This document shows, piece after piece, positions 29,801 through 36,327 of a stretch of 64,000 nt of DNA. Source of the DNA: Thermotoga neapolitana DSM 4359 (GTDB lineage: Bacteria; Thermotogota; Thermotogae; Thermotogales; Thermotogaceae). Where the stretch lies: contig NC_011978.1 in NCBI RefSeq assembly GCF_000018945.1, forward strand, positions 1,520,729 to 1,584,728, written 5' to 3'. Below the pieces are notes generated by a model. It made no database searches and was not told the origin of the DNA. It saw only the letters and a program-made list of their open reading frames with translations. The first letter of the stretch is position 1. Each line of letters begins with the position of its first letter. The position numbers and the translations under genes are program-made.

Positions 29801-30720
29801 CAAGGTGGTGGGATTTGAAACGCAGGATAGAAAGCATTAGTGTTCCTGAAGAAAAGGTAGGTCAAGCTGTTGAGGGAAATGCAAGCAGTTTTCCTTCGAT
29901 TGAAAAGCCAGAGAGGATAATTTTTGGAGATCTTGTATGGCTGAACGTCATGCAGGATGGGTATCCCACCCATAGATTCAGCCTTTCACCTGATGGCAAA
30001 AAACTACTAATTGAGCGTCAAACCGGGTTTAGTCTATACAACATAGAGACGAAGACCCTGGAAGAGTTTTCTCTGCCCGAACCTGTAAAAGCGACTCTCT
30101 CAAGGGATTACAACTTCGAATGGATATCAGAAGATGAAGTGTACTTCTACGCGTACAATGGTGAAGGCTTTGAAATCGATGAATCTGGTAGCTACAAAGA
30201 AAAACCAGTTACAACTATTCAGGGAATGGGTTTTATACTACACAGTTTCAGCCCCTCAGGGGAATATATCCTTGCAAGTAGATTAACTTCAAATGGTGAT
30301 GCCATTCATGTGTTGAGAGTTAGTGATGCCAAGATAGAGCAAATTGGAACCACATATGACAAAAGTATTTTACAGTGGGTGCCAGGAACAGATTCCGTTT
30401 TCTTCAAAGATCAGAACTCAAAAATGAATATCTACGATGTTGAGAGTAAAACACTTAAAACGTATGATGTCACGCTGGAAAACTATGTCTGCGCTCTTTT
30501 GCCAGGTGGAAAATGGATTGTTTATGGAAATTCTCTTGAAGTTATTGCTCAAAACCTGAGCACGTCTGAAAAAATCACGCTGTGGAAAGGTAACGAAAGT
30601 GAACAGGGAGCAAACGTTCTGAGTGGAATATATCCCTTGCGTGGAAATATTGTTTTGCTTTTATGGATGCATCACACTGAGCCATTTGATTATGGAGTGC
30701 AGATTTGTGAAATTGAATAA
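26851..30720 (+). CDS. Giant secreted coiled-coil protein with C-terminal propeller
   Basis: A protein of about 1,289 residues starting at ATG 26851, eight bases after GGAGGG; an upstream TTG at 26836 lies before that site. MKKLAVVVAILLTFYLCVFS is a signal peptide, so the protein is exported. Residues about 25-1000 are helical and rich in Lys/Glu, with long coiled-coil stretches (for example RLKDRLTERLKLE and the region 430-560). Residues about 1000-1289 are short beta strands like a TolB/WD propeller, with FSLSPDGKKLLIERQTG and FSPSGEYILASRL as repeat cores. The gene is richer in A+T than the core. It stands between a TnpB remnant and a duplicated HEPN tail. Function unknown; the architecture parallels the two-gene pair at 2301-6535. 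Confidence 0.7.
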   Translation: MKKLAVVVAILLTFYLCVFSNDSDALRYRLNTISELNKSYLKAIQNIVGYNGLFKSGSDFFLETLYSNDPLLARYQKESQEAIRKVQEARREGASNEEILKLQLAYQEARLRENKQFIALIESNLYNSIDYLASETLKNSLKTANKIIDDVLKNWKEILKPLLEGDFGGVIKNAILQLIDSTYKITFIDYCKANYGATEKIAQYWWKTYFVEPFESSEEKKVLDEVLTKASDELKDRLKDRLTERLKLEIVSKGNALAEKVIEETAKKSAESILKNIIETPSLIVELFTKYYNVVDFQITFNDIASNEVVFIKQIRELVGNDENEINRCYFDRAYFLSKKKAAKKAAINDVGEKTQQGSTKGQRKSEEDVIPQEVIAKAEEIVLAKDPFLKVSAVQNIETRIEEMNDLSLRDALPDLNSAKRLIEYTFGQLENNEITLGEYNYEINRIVSVYTGQLNTAKKTIANNLESEYHKGSISQSEYSEKLKQLDKDVEGNIRQLNDFVYLKHQEIEKQRQLFKEKLSQLVKTLDQGSEMKLLQDSLLAKFNQFLKLYKQKIGQAVWSFAFSSFSEMMEGFTNGIGKAFMKELNSKSPSFFLLQNGGWILENLLAICQEDERLTRALIEKVDKLSEEIKALYESFPRYCYTDEDGLVSYSKNAMLIEEFKSSLLQRLEKTLEWKTTISQWVYMTELKNEMTKRYLEVYLAFLREKVKIFQETFQVVVDSFDSLKSSYLEKWEDRIEQMAFTIKDMWKQKITPDEARNELKRISQTTEAVDSMYEHWIEMRDMLEVMSSDLYRISSAGVEMLNLEPSKEYSSYINSMIEENKSLKKSASQVIEEYEKASLHDYSHDLKALILDYYRSDDNSYLWKGISTQIGGISFLLILDDPDIMGVIGGDLEKALNLCQRFEKFIKDAEERVKATNEADRVLNTYLDKVEIEVESIEKAGGFTTLTKKEALTELLTEAEKKAIEAFQSYGFECTSWRSSRWWDLKRRIESISVPEEKVGQAVEGNASSFPSIEKPERIIFGDLVWLNVMQDGYPTHRFSLSPDGKKLLIERQTGFSLYNIETKTLEEFSLPEPVKATLSRDYNFEWISEDEVYFYAYNGEGFEIDESGSYKEKPVTTIQGMGFILHSFSPSGEYILASRLTSNGDAIHVLRVSDAKIEQIGTTYDKSILQWVPGTDSVFFKDQNSKMNIYDVESKTLKTYDVTLENYVCALLPGGKWIVYGNSLEVIAQNLSTSEKITLWKGNESEQGANVLSGIYPLRGNIVLLLWMHHTEPFDYGVQICEIE

Positions 30721-30737
30721 GACAAACTAATATTGTT

Positions 30738-30809
30738 GTGCAAAGAATTCTTGGATTTGAAGAGGATGATGTGGAAGACTGGATAAGAAAAGATGAGAAA
30801 TTGAAATGA
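30738..30809 (+). pseudogene. Remnant of a HEPN gene 3' end
   Basis: Twenty-three codons and a stop encode a peptide containing GFEEDDVEDWIRKDEK, which closely matches the C-terminal FEEENVKDWIRKAE of the HEPN protein at 23217-23615. The rest of the gene is absent, and the 49-bp repeat copy follows. This is a leftover of a second HEPN gene or of a recombination event. Confidence 0.8.
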
Positions 30810-30831
30810 ACAGGAACATGAAAAGTATGGA

Positions 30832-30880
30832 GCAAGGCAATTTAAGGTTTGCTACATGAATTCTCCTGAAAAAGCGCAGG
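30832..30880 (+). repeat. 49-bp direct repeat, copy 2
   Basis: Identical to 23627-23675. Beyond it the two loci diverge: copy 1 continues into its terminator, while copy 2 reads TTCTCCTGC and loses the T-run. Another IS-end-like string, CCTCTTCCAGGAGATTGGGG, stands at about 30987-31006. No other structure is evident in 30881-31013 apart from a possible promoter. Confidence 0.9.
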
Positions 30881-30929
30881 TTCTCCTGCTACAGGATACG
30901 AGTCAGGAATCATATTCCATTGAGGGGGG

Positions 30930-30958
30930 TTGTGATAAACAGCTATATTAGTTAAAAT
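30930..30958 (+). promoter_or_regulatory. Possible promoter of the DUF262 gene
   Basis: TTGTGA (30930-30935) and TAAAAT (30953-30958) are 17 bases apart, 56 bases before the GTG start of the DUF262 gene. The match is moderate. Confidence 0.4.
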
Positions 30959-31013
30959 TCTAACGGATCAAGAGTGAAGAATCTACCTCTTCCAGGAGAT
31001 TGGGGGAAAAATC

Positions 31014-32768
31014 GTGAACGGTCTTTTGTTCAAGAAGGTAGATTACAGTGTAGGTGGACTGTTAGAGAATATCGATAGCGGTGAAATAGGTCTTCCTGAT
31101 ATTCAACGGCCCTTCGTCTGGGATACAACGCGTGTGCGTGATCTGTTTGATTCTATGTACCGTGGCTATCCTATTGGAACTCTTCTTTTCTGGGAAAATG
31201 GTTTCCCTGGTGAACACCGCACTATCGGGACAGGCCCCAAGAAGAAAGTGCCTCGCCTGCTCGTTGTAGATGGTCAACAGCGACTCACTGCCCTTTACTC
31301 CGTAATGAAGGGTGTTCCCATCGTAGACAAGAACTTTCGACAACGGCGCTTGAGAATAGCCTTCAATCCGTTGGAAGAAAAATTCGAGGTCACCAATACA
31401 TCTATTGAACGAGATCCTACCTGGATATCTGATATCAGTATCCTGTGGCAGGAAGGTTTCGCGCTGTACGATTTTATCTCCAGTTTCATGAAGAGATTGG
31501 AAGAACGGCGTGGTCTAACCGAAGAGGAACGGCAGCGGATTCCTCGATCCATTCAAAAGCTGGTCAACCTCGTCAATTATCCAATGACCGCTCTGGAAAT
31601 TTCTGCCAGCGCCACAGAAGAACAGGTTTCTGAGATCTTTGTTCGCATAAACAGCAGAGGTCGTACACTCAATCAGGCCGATTTCATCCTGACGTTGATG
31701 TCCGTTTTCTGGGATGAAGGGCGAAAACAACTGGAAGAATTCTGCCGGCGGGCTAAGAATCCACCTTCGGATAATCGTCCTTCACCCTATAACCCATACT
31801 TCAAACCTCAACCAGATCAGCTACTGAGAGTCGATGTGGCACTGGCTTTTCGTCGCGCCCGGCTGGAATACGTGTATTCCATTCTGCGAGGCAAAGATCT
31901 TCAGACCGGTGAATTCTCTCCTGAACGTCGTGATGCCCAGTTCGCTCTCCTGAGAAAAGCACAGGACGAAGTTCTCAACCTGCAAAACTGGCACGACTTT
32001 TTGAAAGTTATAAAGCGTGCCGGATATATTCATCCCAGTCTTATTACCTCTGAAATGGCGCTGGTTTACACTTATTCCCTCTGGCTCATTGGCAAACAAG
32101 ACTTTGGCCTGGACCAGCACACTCTCCGCAATCTGATGGCACGATGGTTCTTCATGAGTTCACTCACCAGCCGCTACTCCTCTTCCCCTGAAACTCGTAT
32201 GGAACAGGATCTCGCATTGATACGAGGCTGTACCAATTCAGAAGAGTTCATTCGGACACTGGAACAGGAAATATCAGCGGTTCTGACAAATGATTACTGG
32301 ACTGTCACGCTCCCCAACGAACTCGCCACAGCTTCCGCTCGCAGTCCGGGACAATTCGCCTTCTTTGCAGCTCTCTGTTTGCTTGATGCCCCGGTACTCT
32401 ACTCTTCTATGAAGGTTCGCGACCTGCTCGATCCCACATCACAATCGGGAAGGTCAGCCCTGGAGAGACACCATCTCTTTCCACGCAAATACCTTCAAAA
32501 ACTGGGCATCAAAGATAAACACGACATAAACCAGGTTGCCAATTTCGCACTGGTAGAATGGTACGACAACGTTGATATAGGAGATCGCCCTCCTTCAGAT
32601 TACGCGCCCGAGTATGAAAGACGTTTTCCACCCGACAAACTTAAAGAAATGTACTGGTACCATGCACTGCCCGAAGGCTGGTACAACATGGATTACTGGA
32701 CATTTTTGGAGGAACGCCGACGTCGAATGGCAGAAATCATTCGAAAAGGGTTTGAGAGTTTGAAGTGA
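31014..32768 (+). CDS. DUF262/HNH protein (GmrSD-like, type IV restriction candidate)
   Basis: A 584-residue cytosolic protein. The N-terminal DUF262 (ParB/sulfiredoxin-like NTPase) domain shows LPDIQRPFVWDTTRVRDLFD near residue 27 and the catalytic DGQQRLTAL near residue 87. The C-terminus carries an HNH-like nuclease motif, LERHHLFPRKYL near 484, followed by NQVANFALVEW, as in DUF1524 of GmrD. Fused proteins of this type cut modified (glucosylated, methylated or phosphorothioated) DNA. GTG 31014 follows GGGGGAAAA. Arginine codons are often CGN, unlike neighbouring AGA-rich genes, a sign of recent transfer. It is convergent with the methyltransferase/ATPase/helicase operon, 24 bases apart, which suggests a shared defence island. 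Confidence 0.85.
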   Translation: MNGLLFKKVDYSVGGLLENIDSGEIGLPDIQRPFVWDTTRVRDLFDSMYRGYPIGTLLFWENGFPGEHRTIGTGPKKKVPRLLVVDGQQRLTALYSVMKGVPIVDKNFRQRRLRIAFNPLEEKFEVTNTSIERDPTWISDISILWQEGFALYDFISSFMKRLEERRGLTEEERQRIPRSIQKLVNLVNYPMTALEISASATEEQVSEIFVRINSRGRTLNQADFILTLMSVFWDEGRKQLEEFCRRAKNPPSDNRPSPYNPYFKPQPDQLLRVDVALAFRRARLEYVYSILRGKDLQTGEFSPERRDAQFALLRKAQDEVLNLQNWHDFLKVIKRAGYIHPSLITSEMALVYTYSLWLIGKQDFGLDQHTLRNLMARWFFMSSLTSRYSSSPETRMEQDLALIRGCTNSEEFIRTLEQEISAVLTNDYWTVTLPNELATASARSPGQFAFFAALCLLDAPVLYSSMKVRDLLDPTSQSGRSALERHHLFPRKYLQKLGIKDKHDINQVANFALVEWYDNVDIGDRPPSDYAPEYERRFPPDKLKEMYWYHALPEGWYNMDYWTFLEERRRRMAEIIRKGFESLK

Positions 32769-32792
32769 AAAAGTCAGTCTAATTGGAAGAAA

Positions 32793-35700
32793 TCACCTCC
32801 TGCGGTATATTTTCTGTCCGAGTGAAATGACGTATCGTTGTTTTGTTTTTATTGTCGATCCAAATATTTCGGTGATATCAATGTCTTTATTCTCGTGAAC
32901 CAGGTATATTCTTCTTTTTTCATCATCGAACGGGCTGAAGATCTTTAAAATTACGGGCTTTTTACCTCCAAGGTTGGAAACTATGTAGATCCAGTATCTA
33001 TCCCGATTGTCATTTGCGAATCTGTGCTCAGCCGCGGTCAACTCAGCGGACAGCCACAAGGGTTTGTGTCCCTTGACTTCTATGTACTTCTCACCTTCTG
33101 GTTCAGAGACTTTTATATCGTAGTGTTCCTTCAAAGAAACATCCTCTACCTTCCAGTCAGAGCTTTCCCCATACTTTTCAATTAGACGCTTCTTTTCTAT
33201 GTTCATAACAATTTCCATGGCTTTTCTTTCACTTTCAAGAATATCTTCGAGTGGAACGAAACCTCTTTCCATCCATCTTTCATAGTCGTTCGATGGAAGA
33301 TCAAAGCTGTCTGGAGGAAGGCCGAGGATTTCAAGAATGGAAGGATGAAATAGTTTAAAAATGGAAAATTCCCTGTCGGATACACCCTCAACTCTCAAAA
33401 TCTCAGATGACTTCGTGTCCAGATTTATGAACAGTGAGCCTGTTTTCATAAAAGATTCATTCAGTTCAGTGTCATAATCTGTGTGTTTATTCATGATGCT
33501 TTGTAAATCTTTGGCACTCCGATCTATCAATTTCGCGGTTTGAATATCCATCTTCTCTTTTGGATTTGCCCATTCAATAACGAACCATTCTTTTGAAAAC
33601 ACATCTGCCAGCTTTTCCAAAAGAGAAGTACCACGGTAGAGCTGAGGTGAAACGTTTCCACCGATTTCAATTAGTACAGGATACTCGTATATCTTTCTTC
33701 CTCGATCGATGACTTCCACCTGGAAAAGTCTGTATTCTTTTGACTCATTTTTAACGGCTATTTTTAAACACTTCTCGTTCAGAAGTGGTTCATGTATTCT
33801 ATCTGTCAGAATTTTAAAAAGGTATGAACCTATACTATTGATAAAACTATTTTCAAAAACTGATATGTACTTTTTAAGTTTCTCGAAAACGATCTCCGAT
33901 TCCATATCGTCAGGTAAAAGAACACTGTTCAGTTCTTCTTGAATTTCATTACAGGTGTTCAAAGGAACGACTTCTTCGATCTTCGTTCTGAGAGATTTCA
34001 AAGTGCTGATTATACGTTTTGTCTGTTCATCTAAATTCCTCCTTTTGATGGCAGAGAGCATCAGTTCGAACTCGGACACAGGAGAATCCGAAGTTTCCTC
34101 GTCCTGAACGTTCTCCAGCCGATACTCGAAATTTCCACTGAGCGTTCTCGTTCCAAAAACTGGCTTACCAACGTTCGGCCCAGTTCCAACAGCATCAGTT
34201 ATGTTCAGGATCTTCTGATAAAGGCTTTCCAGTATCTGAAGATCTGCCTCGTGGTTGAGAAGAAGGGTGTAAGCGATCGTTTCTTTTGTCTGATTCAGTC
34301 TCCAGATTCTTCCCACCCTCTGTTCGAGCTTTATCGGACTCCAAGGGATTTCGTAATTGATCAGGATGTTTGCCACCTGCAGGTTCAATCCCTCGGATGC
34401 CACATCGGTTGAGATCAGTAGTTTTCCATCGTTTGCAAATTTCTCCACCTGTTTTTCTATTTCTTCGCTTTTCATTCCGCCATGAAGTACAGATATATCC
34501 TTTTCCTCAGAAAGGTGAATACCTTCTTGTTCGAGGAGTGTTGGAAGATTGTTCCTAAGGTATTCCAGTGTGTCCTTGAATTCTGTAAATACGATCACCT
34601 TTTCGTTTTTCTTCAGGTGATATGCGAGAACTTCGGCAAGAGTTTTCAACTTGCTGTCGTTTTTTCCGATGGCCTTTCCAATCTTCAGGATCTTTTCTAA
34701 CGCGTTAATCTGTCCTTTATCAAGAGGGTATCTTTTGGCCACGCTGTTTATTATGCTACTGATCAGATCGTCTATTTCTGAATTTTCTTCCAGTTCCATC
34801 TCATCGTACCCGAGGCCGAATATCTGCTTGATCTGATCTTCCAGCACGTCTTCACCTGAAGCCCCGGAATACTGATTTTTGATGATGTTGTTTATAGTTT
34901 TCAAAGCGGATTCGTAACTCGAAGCCGCTCTTTTTCTCAAAAGTACAGCAAGAAGAGCAACAGGAGAGTTCATATGAACATCCTTGACCATTTCAAAGAG
35001 CACTTCATCCAGTTCCTCAAAGAAACGTTTTTCTTCTTCGGTAATATCAACTATCACAGCGTTGAAATCGCACTTTTTGAAGATCTCTCTCTTCTCCAGA
35101 TCGTTGACAACCTTTTTTGTTCGACGAAAAACCAGAACCCCGTGAGTTCTTCTGTAGAACTTCTCGCTGTCCAGAGCGTTCCAATCGGCTGTCAGTGTTG
35201 GATCAAGGAGTCTGAGCCTTTCTATATAGTCTTTCGGATTACCTCTGTGCGGTGTTGCGGAGAGAAATACGATGTTGAGGTCCTCTTTTGATTTTTCGAT
35301 CAGACTCTTCAAAAAGTTGTATCTCTGTGTGTTGTAAGTTACATTATGAACCTCGTCAACGATTAGAAGATCCCAATCTATCGCCGAGAACTTTTCTGAA
35401 TGGTTTTGACTCTTTGCCAGATCGATTGACACCACAAAATACTCGGCAGCATTATTAAAAGTAGCCTTTCTGAGAAGTTTTCTTTCCACTTCGCTTCCAT
35501 TCGTTATGACAACCGGTTTTCCTCCCAATCTTCTTATCTCCTGTTTCCACTGCTCTCTGAGGATCTTGGGAACGAGGATCAGAATCTTTTTTGCTTCACC
35601 TTGAAGCTCTAAATATCTCGCTATTGCAAGAGCCTGGATGGTTTTTCCGAGGCCTATCTCATCGGCTATTAGAATTCTCACAGGCCTTGAAAGCATGGCA

Positions 35701-35834
35701 TGACAGAGCGTCTGAAACTGATGCTTGAAAGCTTCTATTCTCCTTCTGTTCGAGGGAGAAGTCAGCGAGGAATAAAAGAGAGCGGGATTGCTCAGTGTAA
35801 CTTTTCTGAGTATGACCTCAGGTAACCTTTCCAA
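32793..35834 (-). CDS. SNF2-family helicase with DUF3883/PD-(D/E)xK-like C-terminus
   Basis: A 1,013-residue superfamily 2 DNA translocase. The Walker A motif ADEIGLGKTIQA lies near residue 60, the DEAH-box variant VDEVHNV near 160, motif III LSATPHRG near 192 and motif VI QRVGRIWRLNQT near 508. Residues about 880-960 contain HYDIKVSEPEGEKYIEVKGH, whose Asp and ExK spacing matches DUF3883, a PD-(D/E)xK nuclease-like fold, so DNA cleavage is plausible. TTG 35834, nine bases after GGAGGTAG, overlaps the previous gene by 17 bases. It is the last gene of the four-gene defence operon. The architecture recalls helicases of Hma/DISARM-like systems, but no DUF1998 or PLD partner is present. Confidence 0.88.
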   Translation of the reverse strand: MERLPEVILRKVTLSNPALFYSSLTSPSNRRRIEAFKHQFQTLCHAMLSRPVRILIADEIGLGKTIQALAIARYLELQGEAKKILILVPKILREQWKQEIRRLGGKPVVITNGSEVERKLLRKATFNNAAEYFVVSIDLAKSQNHSEKFSAIDWDLLIVDEVHNVTYNTQRYNFLKSLIEKSKEDLNIVFLSATPHRGNPKDYIERLRLLDPTLTADWNALDSEKFYRRTHGVLVFRRTKKVVNDLEKREIFKKCDFNAVIVDITEEEKRFFEELDEVLFEMVKDVHMNSPVALLAVLLRKRAASSYESALKTINNIIKNQYSGASGEDVLEDQIKQIFGLGYDEMELEENSEIDDLISSIINSVAKRYPLDKGQINALEKILKIGKAIGKNDSKLKTLAEVLAYHLKKNEKVIVFTEFKDTLEYLRNNLPTLLEQEGIHLSEEKDISVLHGGMKSEEIEKQVEKFANDGKLLISTDVASEGLNLQVANILINYEIPWSPIKLEQRVGRIWRLNQTKETIAYTLLLNHEADLQILESLYQKILNITDAVGTGPNVGKPVFGTRTLSGNFEYRLENVQDEETSDSPVSEFELMLSAIKRRNLDEQTKRIISTLKSLRTKIEEVVPLNTCNEIQEELNSVLLPDDMESEIVFEKLKKYISVFENSFINSIGSYLFKILTDRIHEPLLNEKCLKIAVKNESKEYRLFQVEVIDRGRKIYEYPVLIEIGGNVSPQLYRGTSLLEKLADVFSKEWFVIEWANPKEKMDIQTAKLIDRSAKDLQSIMNKHTDYDTELNESFMKTGSLFINLDTKSSEILRVEGVSDREFSIFKLFHPSILEILGLPPDSFDLPSNDYERWMERGFVPLEDILESERKAMEIVMNIEKKRLIEKYGESSDWKVEDVSLKEHYDIKVSEPEGEKYIEVKGHKPLWLSAELTAAEHRFANDNRDRYWIYIVSNLGGKKPVILKIFSPFDDEKRRIYLVHENKDIDITEIFGSTIKTKQRYVISLGQKIYRRR

Positions 35835-36327
35835 GCCTTTCTACCTCCAGGATACGCCTTGCAAGATAATTCAGCACTCTCCGATTCTTGGCTTTCCAGA
35901 AAGTGTATTTTATCTTCGAGCCCCAGAACCGTAGAGTTAAAGGTTCCATTGAAAGAACGAGATCCTCGAGATACCCCCACTCCACAGGATTCTTCAAAAC
36001 AGACATCAAAACACCGTAGATCATCAATCTCAAGTACGCGTAGTCATCCGAGACCTTCAGTACAAGCTTTCTGGATCGATCATTTTCCATCTGAAAAAGG
36101 CTGATCTGTTCATCGTGTATCGCTCCTACTTTTTTCGCAAAGTTCAAAAACTCTGGCAAAAACACCTTCGCACGTGCCTCTGCTTTCCCGGGTATCTGCT
36201 CTTCTTTACCGTTTTTTCCAGCGATAAAAACCGGAACGAACTCCGCCAGCTTCTGAGTTCTCTTCACAGGAAGAGTGGACTTTTTGACGTACTTCAAAGA
36301 TATGCGGTATTCGATCGCACTGTTCAT
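35818..36327 (-). CDS. 169-residue component of the methyltransferase/ATPase/helicase operon, unknown family
   Basis: A basic 169-residue protein starting at ATG 36327, whose ATGA overlaps the stop of the ATPase gene; its own end overlaps the helicase start. The first 30 residues form strands (AIEYRISLKYVKKS), followed by an Arg/Lys-rich loop and a helical C-terminal half (YLRLMIYGVLMSVLKN, RRVLNYLARRILEVERLG). I recognise no catalytic motif. Its place between two essential-looking components, with overlaps on both sides, says its product is needed in stoichiometric amounts, perhaps as an adaptor joining ATPase and helicase or as a specificity factor. That is inference. Confidence 0.7.
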   Translation of the reverse strand: MNSAIEYRISLKYVKKSTLPVKRTQKLAEFVPVFIAGKNGKEEQIPGKAEARAKVFLPEFLNFAKKVGAIHDEQISLFQMENDRSRKLVLKVSDDYAYLRLMIYGVLMSVLKNPVEWGYLEDLVLSMEPLTLRFWGSKIKYTFWKAKNRRVLNYLARRILEVERLGKVT

